From Zygnema cylindricum (lineage: Eukaryota; Streptophyta; Zygnematophyceae; Zygnematales; Zygnemataceae): DNA of 54,174 bases. The position numbers and the translations under genes were made by a program. The notes under the pieces are model-generated. The model saw only the letters and a program-made list of their open reading frames with translations, made no database searches and was not told the origin of the DNA. The stretch spans positions 171,776 through 225,949 of the forward strand of contig JBBHKE010001613.1 of assembly GCA_037447655.1 (NCBI GenBank). The letters are read 5' to 3'. Positions 20,994 through 33,525 of this stretch are shown here, piece by piece (position 1 is the first letter of the stretch; each line of letters begins with the position of its first letter).

Positions 20994-22071
20994 TGCAACT
21001 CTGAGACCTCCGTAGGTCCTCAAAAAGGGCAGCTTGCATGAATCTTTAGGATAACCCTAACACGTTTGTGTTTCAGCAAGAATAACTACCACCCTGGCAA
21101 ACAAAAACTCTGACCACCTTCACCCCTATAAATGCAAGACTCCCTTCAGTCGATAGCGAAAATAATATCTGAATTTGTTCCCCTGAGTAGTAAGTTATGG
21201 AGGGTCAACGTTGACATTTTGTATAGAATCTGTCTTAGAGAGAGGGTCCTATCTACCAAATTTTCTAAGTCCTATCTCTCTCTAAAACTCTATCTACTGA
21301 CGCACGACACCAATCATATTACTGTGTCTACTGACGTACGACACCAATCATATTACTGTGTCGTACAGAAAGGTACAGGTGTCGATGTACTTTATGTACG
21401 GACATTGTACGACATGGCCCAAAAGTCGACACATGTCATATCCGGATTTGTTTCCGTAATCCTTGGAGATGCCAAAATCCAATGTCATGGTGCCACGTGT
21501 CATCTGATGTGGCGATGACCACAAACCGCCGAAATCCTTTTCCGCGTTCTCGGCATTCATTCCGGTCGTTCGATTAAATGTAGATTTCAATCTTAGTCGT
21601 CATAAATAAGTGCGCGGTATTCGTTTTGCTATCGAAACAAATGCGCGGTACTTGTTTCTTATCCGTACCCTAATCCGTATTTTTTATAACCGAATCTATG
21701 TATCCAGTAAATAGTTACCGTTAAACGAATTAGTCGACGTGGAAACATTTATAGATTTATCAAACCCTATATGTCCTAACACTAGTCTTAGACTCAACGG
21801 CTAAAGCTACCAGCTATCGGCATTTTGACGGAAGGTAGGTACCAGGATCAAGCCCTGGTTCCGACAGGTACTCTTTTTGTAAATCAACTAATCTACTACC
21901 CGTAAATCTCCGGATAGCATAGGCAACCATGGCTCTAGCTTCCACTCCAACTTTCAGTGACTGCAACAAATGTGGGAGTTGAAGAAAGGAGTTAGAGGCA
22001 GATTGCCTCGGCATCTTTTCTACATTATATTTTAGACCTAGAAAACACTAAAAGAACCATCAATTTCTACA
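20994..22071 (-). mobile_element. Solo LTR of copia family B with TTTGG duplication
   Basis: On the minus strand it starts TGTAGAAATTAATGG (ending at 22071 in plus coordinates) and ends CTCAGAGTTGCA. TTTGG flanks it on both sides (20989-20993 and 22072-22076), a perfect 5-bp duplication. A 34-bp segment is tandemly doubled at 21296-21363, next to the GTAC cluster. No internal region is present, so it arose by LTR-LTR recombination. Confidence 0.92.
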
Positions 22072-22324
22072 TTTGGGTGATATTTTAACTACAATCACCT
22101 TGCAAGGTGGTTTTTTAAAAAAAAAATTGATGAGCTGGATTCTCTTGCTCAGGGGTCGAAAAGAGGAAAACGCAAAAATGTGTTCAGATGACAACAAACA
22201 TGGAGTATATTAAAAAACGTTCACTATACTATGGTATAAGTAATTTTTTCGTACGACAAAAGTTTTTTTTGTTAGGAATTGAATTTTGGGTGAAAACGAC
22301 ATGAAAAAAGTGAATACTTTAATA

Positions 22325-23165
22325 TATGGGGATACCCCTATGTGCCCATGTCTTAAAGTAAGGGCCATTTTGCAGTTTTCCTACAAATTGCTACCAACAA
22401 CAAAAAAAACTTACGAAAAATGTGTGAAAACCAAAGTACATTTTGCATCACCTTGAAACTTCAAATGTACTCTGATTTGGCGTTATTATCTTTTCAACCC
22501 ACTGCCATGTCATGTCAGCTCATCTTCAAACTTCTACTAAGTATTATAAGTAACAGTTGAGCAACTAATAAGTAACGCGTTATCACACGTGTCACACAAA
22601 ATTGAAATTTTTTGAACGTGGGAGAGTACGTGTTGTTTTTTTCCATGCTCGCCATGGGCATGTGCCTGAAAAAATGACGAGCATGTAAAGAGAAACATTT
22701 TTGAGGATCTCGGAACTCCACTTTTATTCATGGGTTATTTGTGAAAATTTTAGTCGTCCTCCTCTCACCCCCTCCTCCTTACTCTACCACTCCTCTTTCC
22801 CTTTTCTCGAAATGAAATACAACGATAATGGTATGAAATGAAAATGTTTTGATATTATTTTTTTGAATACATTTCGTCGTAGTTTGATGGCATATGGTAC
22901 TAATGACGTCACAAGTGAGCATGACTTTGCAACGTCACAAAACCCTAAACATCTACAATGTCACAAAAAACGCGATGTTTATAATCGTCATTGTTTTTGT
23001 AGACGTCACCAATTTTCGGAGGTTTCGTAGTCGCTTTCAATCGTCACATTTGAAAGTTCCGATGTCATTTTCGCACATTGGAACGCTGCGAAAAGTAGCA
23101 CGGAGAATCTTCGCTAAATCCAAAGCTACATATAAAAGTTTTTGTTACATGGGCGCACAACCTAA
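22325..23165. repeat. Possible Harbinger-like MITE (diverged relative)
   Basis: It is bounded approximately by GGGGATACCCC on the left and a CATGGGCGC-type end on the right. The right half, with repeated ACGTCAC motifs and AGAATCTTCGCTAAA, is similar to 35240-35520. Termini are too diverged to fix a duplication. Confidence 0.4.
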
Positions 23166-24344
23166 TCGAGAATACACATAATCCCTTCTTTATGGCACTT
23201 TCCAACAAATGTGTTGCAACCGCGCGTATTTGCCGAAATGCACACTTGGGTAGTATTGGAAGTTTCTAAACAGTGAAGATGAAATTAAAAAACGTGAAAA
23301 GTTCCCAAATAAGGTCACCAAAAATTGTTGCCTTTCCATATTCTCCAAGGGTATGGGTGACACTTTTCTTGTTGTGTTTATTTATTATTTTTGAAATTTA
23401 CATTTTTTTTCCTTCCCTTAATCGGGCATCGTGGTAACTTCAAATATTTGGGGACCGCAACCACAATATATTGTGGAATCCTTCCACGTGCCTAGCTTTT
23501 ATTGGCCACCTCCCGAAACTAAGTTTTTCTTTCGATTTTTTTTGTTTAGGAAGAAGCGTGCATGCAGGTCCCCTTTAACCTTTTCATGTAACGAAGGGCT
23601 CTCAAGTGACAACGGACAGTTAGCCCTTTGATTCTTCTACAGTTTGGCAAATAAAGTCTCACCAAGTCTCACCTTGCCACAATTCTTCAGGCTCTGATTA
23701 TATTCTCCACAGTTATAGTTCACACTCTAAAGTTGGTGTTCCGTTACAAACAAATTGTCATATGTTTGGCTGTATTTCTGACTTTTTCACAAAGGTTCCT
23801 AATGAACGACATAACTTAGTTGACGGCCGGTTAACGTTCACGTTCCGATAGCGAAACGGCATACCGCCCAAAATTAGACGGATACGGAAAAATAAACCAA
23901 CGTGTAGTGATTCGTCATATTACGGGTAAAGGTCCATATGATATTTATTTTAGATAACGACACAAATTAGTACACGTCGGTACAAGAAACGTTTCAGTGA
24001 CGCTTAAAATTTCAAAACTGGACGCTAAAAGACAAAAACCTAATACGCATATTCATTGGTCATTCCGTACATGTGTACGCCATTAGTTTGACTTCACCTG
24101 CGTCATAGGATTCGCACTGATTTTAGCAAAATGCTAACTAACATTATTATATAAATGAACACATGAAAAGAAGGAAGCGACTAGCACAAGAAGACAAGAG
24201 ATGTGACATAAACAGACAAAAGAAATTCCAAAATAAAAGGACACCACTCGACGTCACATGCAATCTGATGACGTCACCATGGCTAGTGGCAAATTTAATG
24301 GAGCGCAACAAAAAGTGCTCACCGATTCGACTATGTGTACAAAT

Positions 24345-24911
24345 CATAGTTCAAAAGTAGGTGAAAGTAGGCCCATACAATATGCCTATTGTATGCAAAA
24401 CATACAATATGGCCTTAAGACCCATATTGTATTGGTCGCAAAATGAAAAATAATAGTAACAGGGTTGAGTTGCACATCGATCGATAGAGAATTAAACGTC
24501 ATGTCTAAATTTTGAAAAACATTCGGACAATTTTTTATTTTTCCGTGAGTTTTGAGGTATTTTTTATTTAAACCGTCAGATTTGGACGATTGGACGGTCG
24601 CTGATCAAAGTAGCGATTTAAGAAGATCACATGAAAAGCCCATAACACAAATTACGATAGCACTTACGTCCGCGTTTTTATTTTTTTCCGGGTTTTTTTT
24701 CCCGCGGAATGTCATCTTACGCCGTGTCAGTTCGCTAAAAAAATTCGTCCGGCGGCGTGCGCTGTACTATGATGATACGTCAGATTCGTACGTTTGTACA
24801 AGAGTGTGCACAACGCACACACATACAGTATGCCTACTCTACGCGAGTTTTGTGCCAAGTTTTGTGCGCCTACCAAAGGCCTACCATAAAAACGCCTACT
24901 TTTGAACTATG
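24345..24911. mobile_element. MITE, CATAG family, copy 1
   Basis: 567 bp bounded by perfect 17-bp terminal inverted repeats, CATAGTTCAAAAGTAGG and its complement. An exact 8-bp duplication GTACAAAT flanks it (24337-24344 and 24912-24919). Short GTAGG/CCTAC repeats follow each end, and a CATACAATATG-type palindrome cluster lies inside. It has no plausible coding capacity. Eight-bp duplications are typical of hAT-class elements, so it may be moved by such a transposase. Confidence 0.9.
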
Positions 24912-26227
24912 GTACAAATTCACGGTTGTCCGAACAACAAGGTTTTGTAAATATAGGTTTCAAGGTGCGTAAAAAAACGGTTCAACGTGCAGATGAAATA
25001 GTCGTACAAAATGCGTACTTCTAGTACTGTACGTCCGGAAGGTGTCTAATCTGAAGACGCGGAAGGACGTCGAAAGTAAAACGATGACTCATCCGTGGAC
25101 CGTTGCACATTTTGGCTCCATTCAGAAAAACAATCAAATTTGTTGCGATTCGATTCCATGAACCTTTTACCCTGAGAACAAATGTCCACTGTAACGGAGA
25201 GCCCTTCGTTTAGCCAATTTATTTAGGGGTAACGGACCCACGAGCACTTTTTTCCCCTCTCAAACAGAAAGTTAGACCAACATATTGCGTTATTTGAACC
25301 ATCATCACATACGACAAGGTTGGCGAATGGCCCCTCCGCCTACGTTACTCTGTCGTGGATACTACAGTACAGTACTGTAGCTTTTAGGCAAACTGGCAAA
25401 CGTAGGCGACACTTAACTTTTAGCGCTCCAACAATCGTACGACATGGAAATACGTTCCGATTCCCCTAAGTATTCAAGGTCTCGTTGGAGTCGACATGGA
25501 CTTATGCCAGAGCACTAAACGACAAGTAGACTTCTCTGCCGACTTCTTTGCTTTCCCACCATCCAGTTCGAGGCAGCATTCAATTCCACATGGTTGCAAT
25601 AATTTTGTCGCAGATCGACCCCATCGCAGTGTGAGACAAAGAAAGACTTATATCCGCAATGGGTTGTCTTCATTTGTTTCTTGCTGAGGTGGCACTCAAT
25701 TAGATTCATCAAGGCGCGTGGCGCTCACGTGAAAATCTAATTTTAACGATCCACAAAGAAATCACCGATCTGTACAGGTGGATCCTAATTACTTCTTGAA
25801 CCCACTGAAAGCTTCAAATATCCAGCGGAGCGTCGCAACCGCCGTTCGACAAAGTTTGCGGAGATGCGTCACATGTACACGTCAATTAAAATCCACTATT
25901 TTGGTGGTTTTAAATCATCCGACGTGGAATAGGATCTTTCTCAGACCTTTTTGTGGCTGTTTGTAATTTTCCGTATCGCACTAGTGAAATGAAATCCTCT
26001 TTTTTGATTTGCGGATTGTTCTTTCATACTGATTCTGTCATATCTTGACTATCTTCCCGCAAAACGACAACCATGTTCTGTTTCTTCTGTCCACCCAGTT
26101 CCTAACCACCTAAGATGACGTTTCTACATTGGCTGGCACGTGGTATAAACTTTGACCTGAACCGCAGGAAACGACAACCAGCATTCAGATTCTGGAAGAT
26201 AGCGTCTTGCCGGAAAGAGCCACCGTC

Positions 26228-26233
26228 TATATA
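26228..26233 (+). promoter_or_regulatory. Candidate TATA box of kinase gene
   Basis: TATATA within GTCTATATATTCGC lies about 260 bp before the chosen start codon. It would give a leader of roughly 230 nt. Position and context fit. No other evidence. Confidence 0.45.
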
Positions 26234-26406
26234 TTCGCTGACACTTATCCAAAATAGCCGTCAGTTTTTCAAATCGAAAAAAAATCCTCATAGCTTTACT
26301 CCCTCTCTTTTACCTTTTCCCAAAAGAAATTATAAGGAAAAATTCAAACAAGCAAAAAACCACCAACACTACTTCCTTTCATGTTTTTTTGAACCACAAA
26401 CCAAAA

Positions 26407-26553
26407 ATGTCGTTCACCAATTCCCAAAGACATGTCGGAGCTTCTTGGCAATACCAAAATACATCCCAAAATGGCAATTCTCACGAAAAATGTGGGGGAT
26501 TCCAAGTAATCCTAATGATTCCCGTCGAAAGTCTTTCGAAACACCGCCCTTGA
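26407..26553 (+). promoter_or_regulatory. Upstream ORFs in the kinase leader
   Basis: Two ATGs precede the main start in other frames: 26407-26553 (48 codons, overlapping the main start) and 26432-26509 (25 codons). If the transcript starts near 26260, both would precede the main AUG and could lower its translation. This is inferred from position only. Confidence 0.35.
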
Positions 26554-28706
26554 GCACTAGTGTTTTGGGACAACCTTTTGAATCCGTCGAGAATTATTAT
26601 GCTCTTGGTCCACATATTGGAGATGGCGTGACCGGCGTCGTGCGTCGGTGCACCGACAGAAAAACATGCCTAACAATGGCCTGCAAGACAATTTCCAAAT
26701 CAGATCTTCAGGATCGGATCGCAATCAAAGATCTTCGGTCCGAGATTGCTGCTTTGAAGATCGTCGCGGAGCACCCGGGCGTAGTGCGTCTGGAAAGCAC
26801 ATATGAAGATGAAAAGGTACGTCAAAACCCTTCAAAAAGAAAACCCAAATTGTTTCAATTTTGTTTGAAGATGGGATTAAAGCCATGGGAAATTTTTAAA
26901 ACTTGCTTCGAAAATCTTTAGGACGCCATTGACCCCTTCTGATAGTTTTAAGCCGGTCCAGAAGCCGCTGGCTCGGCACATTAATGGATATTTTTGTACA
27001 GTATTCGGCTTTCGATCGAATTTGAGGACTTACGATATTGTTTTTTACGGATGATTGCAGAATGTACATTTGATTATGGATATTTGTGAAGGTGGAGAGC
27101 TTTTTGACCGTATCAAACAACGGAAACGATACACAGAACAGAACGCCGCACATGTCTGTCGTACCATCGCTTCTGTCTTAGCGTACTGTCACGGTAAAGG
27201 GATAGTTCATCGTGACATCAAACCAGAAAACATTTTTCTTCTTTCACGACATTCTGATGTCGACATTAAAGTTGGAGACTTTGGTCTATGTGCTTTTTTC
27301 CGGGCAGGTAATATTCTTCACACATTTTCTTTTCCCTTTTGTTTCTGCTCTTTATTTCTTCTGTAATCCGGGAGACAGCGTGTTTTTGGTGGAGCTTTAG
27401 GACTGAAAAGGTATTTGAAAGAGATATTGAACTCGGAAACTGATGATATTTTTTTTTTTGTTTTTCTTTTTCTTTTCTGGCAGGCGTAAAATTGCGACGT
27501 CGTGGGGGGAGTCCGTTCTATATTGCTCCTGAGGTTTTGGACCAAAGTTATGGTCCTGAAGCAGATTTATGGAGTCTTGGAGTTGTCCTTTACATTCTAC
27601 TCTGTGGAATACCACCTTTTCCGGGAGAATCTCAGGAAGAAATTTTTGAACGAGTTCGGAAGGGAGAGGTGAACATGGAAAGGGGTCCGTGGAAAGAAAT
27701 TTCTGCAGATGCGAAAGATCTTGTCGGTCGACTTCTTTGTTTGGATCCTGAACTGAGAATTACAGCTGGACAAGTTAAAGGTGAGATTTTATTTGTTTTC
27801 GCCAGTTTCTTCTTTAACAACGATGTTAATTGAATGTTTTTTTATGTTTAATTGCTGGTTTGAAGAAGCATTAAATTGATGCCCTCTCTCTTTCTCTCTC
27901 TCTGTTTTTCAGGACACCCTTGGATAAAACAACATTGTTTCTCTCCTCTAATTTGCCCAATTGTCCAATCTTCAGTATCTCAAATCTCACAAAATCCAAA
28001 TTCGCAAAGTATTCCCTTTACGCCACTTCAAACTCAAGCATGCAGTGAAGGTTCCCAACGGACACATGACTCTGGTCCGTTAAGTCATCCATCCTCCAAT
28101 CTACCGGCTTCGCTGATCCTAACAGGACAAAAACATTCAAAGAACTTGAACGTTCATCAACCTTTGAACCACGTTTTAAAATCTGTAAATAGTGGGAGAC
28201 GGAGATCTTCTGACTTTTCTCCCATTTGTGTTCCTCCTGTGATGAGAACGAGAAGACATAGTATTGAAATTGCGGCCAGAAATGACGGTGCAGAAAATGT
28301 GAGCAGGAGAATAGTTTGTGTGAGAGAGAGTTTTCCTGTTGTGTCGCCTTCCACTAGTATTAAAGAGACTGGAGAAGCGACAGGAAGACTGTTAAGGCTT
28401 CTAAGTAGTGATTCCGAAAGTGGGTCGATGGGATCTCCTGCTGAAATTCGTCAGAGGTGTTCGTGGGAAGAGGCAGAGGTGTTAGAGAGTGAGGGAGAGT
28501 TGAGAGAGCCGGAGACAAAAGATGGAGAGAGGAAAATGAGAGTAGCAAACATGAGAGGACATTTGCTTTCGAAATCAACATTGTTATTGGAAAACCAAAG
28601 AGGAAGCATGAGTTCTTACAATGGACATTCTGAGAATTTTGAAAAATCTCGAGATGGAAGGAGATCTTGGCAATTGGAAACTCGGACAGTGGAATCGGCT
28701 GCATAA
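26490..28706 (+). CDS. Ser/Thr protein kinase, PEPRK/CDPK-SnRK-like, four exons
   Basis: Exons 26490-26816, 27061-27307, 27484-27780 and 27913-28706 join in frame to 554 residues; all introns are GT-AG (244, 176 and 132 bp). The kinase domain starts near residue 37: glycine loop IGDGVTGVV (43-51), ATP lysine K66 (MACK), alpha-C E85, HRDIKPEN with catalytic D161, DFG at 182-184, APE at 206-208, and HPWIKQ closing the domain near 291. It belongs to the CaMK-like plant group and is closest in style to PEP-carboxylase-kinase-related kinases. There are no EF-hands. The 260-residue tail is Ser/Arg-rich with RRRSS and RRHS motifs. I chose ATG 26490 because it follows the candidate TATA. An in-frame ATG at 26115 lies upstream of that box. 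The substrate is unknown. Confidence 0.9.
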
Positions 28707-29112
28707 ACGTTACCAAAGTATCTGTAAATTTAGTTTCTACCTTTAAGTTGTTCCTATCGGTTGTGTTTATGATTTTGTTCTATTTTTTAATTTCTACGGT
28801 GGGACATCGTCGACGGATTTTTGTTTACAAGAGTTGGAAGTGTATTTATAGATTTTGGTATTTTGATGATATTAGGCCCTTCTTCCATTTTCGGCTGGAT
28901 TTTGTCTTTTGATAGTTTCTAGAATTACACTCTCATAACTGTACAGATTCTTTTATGTGATTTTTGAAGAAGGAAGATGAAGGAGAGATAGAAAAGAGAG
29001 GCAATTAAGTGATCAGATGTTTTAATAAGATTAGATTGATCCCAGTTTAGACTTCGTTTAGATTGGTTTTAGATTTGCTTTTTTCCATCCTGTGATGCAA
29101 AGTATAAAACTA

Positions 29113-29118
29113 AATAAA
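29113..29118 (+). terminator. Candidate poly(A) signal AATAAA
   Basis: AATAAA lies 407 bp after the kinase stop codon and is followed by a T-rich stretch, in a suitable place for 3'-end formation. Plant signals are loose, so this is tentative. Confidence 0.4.
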
Positions 29119-29779
29119 GATGTTCTTTCTTACTCATTGTCATTTTCTAATTTTTTCATGTGACGTGACATGTTGTAATGTGACAAAGTTGTGAAAATAT
29201 TCCCCAGCATGACATCGACGATGTAACAGAAATAGGACAAAGAAAGCATGATGAGATTGACGAGCGAATATACTTTTTAAATTTGTTTTAGTTTTTATTT
29301 CTGCTTATCAAATCAGATAATGTGATGTCAACACCTGTCCTCAATTTTGATCTGCTCCTTCACATTTAATTTCTTGACTTTGTCACAGTGAAGTCATCCA
29401 AGCCAACCAGGGGACAGATGAGTCAGCAGCGCTTGAATCTGGAACGTCCAAGTGTAGGTAAATCAAGTGAGTCGGGAGATTTGTTTGAAGGTTTCAGTTT
29501 TTTATTAGAATGTCGTTTTCTCACGCTGGAGTCTTATAGAGATAAATAATGTGTTGCACCTGCAGAAACTAATTAGAGATAACAGAATTACAGCAGTTAG
29601 CCAATCTTGTCCAAGCAGCCAGCTGCATTCATTGTATTACATTCTCAGCGGCACAGGTTGTAGTTTCCAATCATTTTCTTTATACCAAAAGCTTTTGCCA
29701 TCTTTGGCACAAGTTCCAGCGATATTTTTTATATGTTCTACCGATCTAGAATGCACTGTAATGTGGCCGAATCTGAGTT

Positions 29780-30470
29780 AGAAATATGGGCCCACACCCA
29801 CAAACAATTAAGATTGCAGGTCTCGACTATATGATTTGGAGATCCGCAGTTGAGCTAGCCTTAAAGAAAATAAAATGCCCGCATGTCGCAATAGGCACTA
29901 ACAAGAAGCCAGTTAGTGCATTTGCTGATCATATGAAAAATAGAAGAATGGGATGACGAAGACGTCAAGACTAGACTAATCATTCTAGGATCTATAGCAT
30001 CTTAATCAATACCAGAGCTTGGAGGAGGAATAAGGCAATCTCCAGAGAGGCAACTCACGGACAACACTCTCTACCTGCCCAGATAAGGATAACTTGAAAG
30101 AATTAACATAAACCAGATGTTGAAGCTCAAGCAAGGCATGATGGTGAGATATGGCGAGCAACCACGTTGAAGACGAGTTTGCGTAAATCAAGCCATTTCC
30201 TACACAATGAGAGTCGGTTGAATGTAAGTGGAGATTCAAATTAAAATTTATCCCGATGGCGGTATAGAAAGGTATGGAACAAGATTAGTAAAAACATAAT
30301 TCTCTCAAGAGTATAGAGTGGACTAAAAAGAAACTCTAGCTTTGAAATCTGATTCCATGAGAATTTTGCGTTATGTTTTAAAGAAATTAGAGAACAATCG
30401 TACACCAAGTGTAACGGATGTGGGCATGGACTATTCCACACTTGCTATAAAGCACATTTTAAGAGTTTAA
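29780..30470 (+). pseudogene. Copia relic: gag start fused to an RT fragment
   Basis: TATGGGCCCACAC at 29785 matches the copia primer site, and its ATG opens MGPHPQTIKIAGLDYMIWRS, a copia Gag start. Further on, near 30215-30370, VECKWRFKLKFIPDGGIERYGTRLVKT and SDSMRILRYVL-like fragments match the reverse-transcriptase segment around GCKWVFKLK. Everything between, including protease and integrase, is gone. No LTR is recognisable. Confidence 0.6.
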
Positions 30471-30483
30471 TTTATAATGTTGT

Positions 30484-30990
30484 GAAACGTTATTAGTGTA
30501 AAGAAACAAATTATTAACCCTATTTTGGGTTAAAGGGCCTAGCGCCAACAAAACATTATCGCTAATTTACGCATCTAACACTAATTTGGATACACATCCG
30601 CATATTGTAGCCCGTTATAGCCAGTGTTCACATAGTCGACGTTTGAAAATGGGAGAACAGGGTCGCGTGATTTTCCCCATTTTTATTACTAGGAATAAAA
30701 TCCGAGTGCGCTTTCCCGCACTTTCCCGTGTCGACGCCGTTATGTGATACTTTTTTTGTAATTCTGTACTAAATTAAGAGCAGTTTTAGTACGAGCTGAC
30801 ACATTTCCTACATCGCACTATTTAGTTTTCTCCTGAATTAGCGTAATGACACGAATATAACCAAATAATTACTAGTGTAGAGGAAAAAATAAGAATATTA
30901 ATTATATTTTAGGTTCGAACGCCGTAATTTAGGGGCGCCGACAGTGTGTTAAAAACAATAATAGCGATTAACAGTGCAGTCACAAACTGG
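30484..30990 (+). repeat. CACTA-like MITE, diverged copy
   Basis: It aligns by eye with 33540-34060: CGTTATTAGTGTAA, CCAACAAAACATTA, GGATACACAT, GTCGACGTTTG, TTTCCCGTGT, and an AACAATAATAGCGATTAACAG end. Terminal repeats are worn, so borders are approximate. Confidence 0.55.
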
Positions 30991-31312
30991 GTCGATAGGG
31001 CGATTGCGGCGCGGATGCGAAGAAAAACATCGGACGGTCAATGATTACGCCTGGACGTTTGATAATCTTTATAGACTTTCTGTAACATGTTTAAGAAATA
31101 AATAAATACTAGGAAATTGTAGCAAAAGTCCAAAACGTACGGCGTCAATAGACAACCACTTATTTTGCTAATGGAGGTTCACCCGTACTGTGCCCGCAGC
31201 GGGTAATTATTTCGCGCAACAAAAATTGTACCTTCTACCGTACAACTAAAGGCGCAAGGTATCCGGGTCTGTTGGCAAGGGGTCGTACCACCTGCCGCCG
31301 CTAATTGCAAAC

Positions 31313-31769
31313 CATAGTTTAAAAGTAGGTGACAGTACGCCCATACAATATGCCTATTGTATGCAAAACATACAATATGGCCTTAAGACCCATATTGTAT
31401 TGGCCGCAAAATGAAATAAAATAGTAACAGGGTTGAGTTGCACATGGATCGATAGAGAATTAAACGTCATGTCTAAATTTGAAAAAAAAATTGGACAAAA
31501 AAATCTTTTTCTGTGAGTTTTGAGCGACTTTTTATTTAAACCGTCAGATTTGGACGATCTGACGGTCGTTGATGAAAGTAACGATCTAAGAAGATCACAT
31601 GAAAAGCCCATAACACAACTTACGATAGGACTATCGTCAGATTCGGACGATCGGACGGTCGCTGATGAAAATAGCGATCTAAGAAGATCGCATGGAAAGC
31701 CCGTAACACAACTTACGCTAAAGGCGGCCTACAAAAGGCCTACCAAAAAACGCCTACTTTTGAACTATG
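31313..31769. mobile_element. MITE, CATAG family, copy 2
   Basis: 457 bp. It starts CATAGTTTAAAAGTAGG and ends with the complement of CATAGTTCAAAAGTAGG. Flanks are TTGCAAAC (31305-31312) and TTACAAAC (31770-31777), an 8-bp duplication with one change. The first ~330 bp match copy 1. Copy 2 has an internal tandem doubling of the GACGATC...CGGACGGTCG segment. Non-coding. Confidence 0.88.
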
Positions 31770-32028
31770 TTACAAACGTAGCAATCAACCTCGTGCACAT
31801 GGCCGCCATAAAGGACTCGTAATCGCTGTGTCTTTGCCCGTTCGTGCAAGATCGACACGACCAACCGCTCGCATAGTCATGCGACTGGACCGTTGGGATA
31901 AAGTACGGATTTACTGTGTCGCGCGGACATAATCTTCCGCTCTCTAAGCGCGACCTTCCATTTAGGGAAAAAGTGGGGTCCACTGTGAATCTCTACCAGT
32001 GTTGATAAGACTATATCGACCCCCCTAA

Positions 32029-32835
32029 GGGTATTTTCGCATGTAACTAAAACTTAGTCTTGCTACTTTGTTTTTTAGCGAAGATTCTCCGTACAGCTTT
32101 TAGAGCATTCGGATGTAAACGCGAATAACTTGTCACTTAAAAACGTGACTTACGTAGACGTGTATGAAGAATTGTGACAGATGTAGTTCATAAAATGAGG
32201 CGAAACTTCCACTCGCCTTCAATTTGAGGTGTTTCTCTGCACGCTGTACAATTTTTGTGACTTCGTAATGTCCGTACGCCACATTGTCGACGTGTCGAAA
32301 AACCTAAAATATCTTTCGCTGTCGCACAGAATTTGCGGTTTCGTTTATCGTCTTCCCACTTGGCGACAGGTGGCCAATATTTTTATACGTCGTATGTGTG
32401 AAGACACGTGTTTTAGAGAGAGACGGCCCCTGTACGGATCAGCGCACGCAAAACACTACGCACAGGCTGGAACCGTGCAGTGTGTTTTTTTTTGGTACTC
32501 CGCGCACAAAAATTGTAAAAAACTTTAGACACGTGCGACAGTGTCTGCCTATTCGCTCACCTTATTGGACTTTACTTCAAATCACCTCGCGGTGTGATTT
32601 GGTGTAAAGTTTGAACATGTGTTGAAAGGACGCGAAAGTGGGTCGAAATGCGCTAAACGACAAATTGTATCGCGCTAGACGACAAACTACTATACGTATA
32701 AAGTTTTAGGGTAGCGCAACTTGTACGGTGGTAATTTCTATTTTTTGGTACGGTTGCGGATTTTCACGTTTTTTTCTAAGTTATGGAAGAAAACGACAGA
32801 AAATAACAGTAACTTTAGCACATGCGAAAATACCC
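32029..32835. mobile_element. Harbinger-like MITE, copy 1
   Basis: The ends GGGTATTTTCGCATGT and their perfect complement are flanked by TAA on both sides (32026-32028 and 32836-32838). A 3-bp TAA/TTA duplication and G-rich ends are the hallmark of PIF/Harbinger and Tourist-like elements. The interior matches 34591-35531 in reverse orientation. No transposase frame is seen. Small open frames in both copies reflect shared non-coding sequence. Confidence 0.82.
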
Positions 32836-32922
32836 TAAGTTACGACCCTTGAACCTAAAAAATAATAATGAATAAAATTTAGCTTTACGCTAATATAGGT
32901 ACAACATCATTAGTGTCAACTG

Positions 32923-33390
32923 CACTAGACCGTGAATCGCTATTATGTTGAGCGCACCTAATTTTGACCTTTGAACGTATACGTTTACGGTCTAATAAGT
33001 GTCAAAATTAAATAGTGTAGTATACCAAATGTGTCAGTGTGCACTGAAAGTGCTCGTTATACTGTACAAACGTACGTAAAAAATGTCTGGTGACAACATA
33101 GTGACTGGAAAGTGGGTTGCGTTGACACAAGAAAGTGCACTCTTATTTGGTTCCTATTTATAAAAAAAGGGAAAAAAATTGAGAACCTGTTCTCACTTGT
33201 TCAATCGTCGACTGTGTGAGCATAGTATGTAGAGTTGAAAAGTGTAACCAAATTGGTGATAGGTGTATAACGTAACGTTAATGCTTTGTTGGCGTTAGGC
33301 CCTTGATTCCAAAATAGAGTTAGTAACAATAATTGTTTATTTACACTAACATTTTTTTTACAATAATAACGATTCAGGGGTAGTTTAGTG
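32923..33390 (-). mobile_element. CACTA-like MITE, copy
   Basis: It starts CACTAGACCGTGAATCG and ends with the complement of CACTAAACTACCCCTGAATC. The interior on the minus strand (AACGCCAACAAAGCATTAAC, GTCGAC, GAGAACAGGTTC) matches the copy at 33526. A 3-bp duplication is not evident, so class assignment rests on the CACTA ends. Confidence 0.65.
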
Positions 33391-33525
33391 GAATTCGAAA
33401 TGTTTTCTTTTGGTTATTTTCAATTTACAGAGAATATATATAAATTCTCCAAGGGTTCAAAAGTAAACATTGACTGTTTTTTTTTTGTTTTTTTTATCAT
33501 CCGTGAAGCAATCGATCCATCTAGC

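Noticed and set aside
26115-26489. In-frame N-terminal extension of the kinase from ATG 26115
   Set aside because: It would place the start upstream of the TATA-like box at 26228, and the extension has no kinase-family similarity.
32398-32607. Matching small ORFs at 32398-32607 (plus) and 34796-35032 (minus)
   Set aside because: They resemble each other only because both lie in copies of the same non-coding Harbinger-like MITE.
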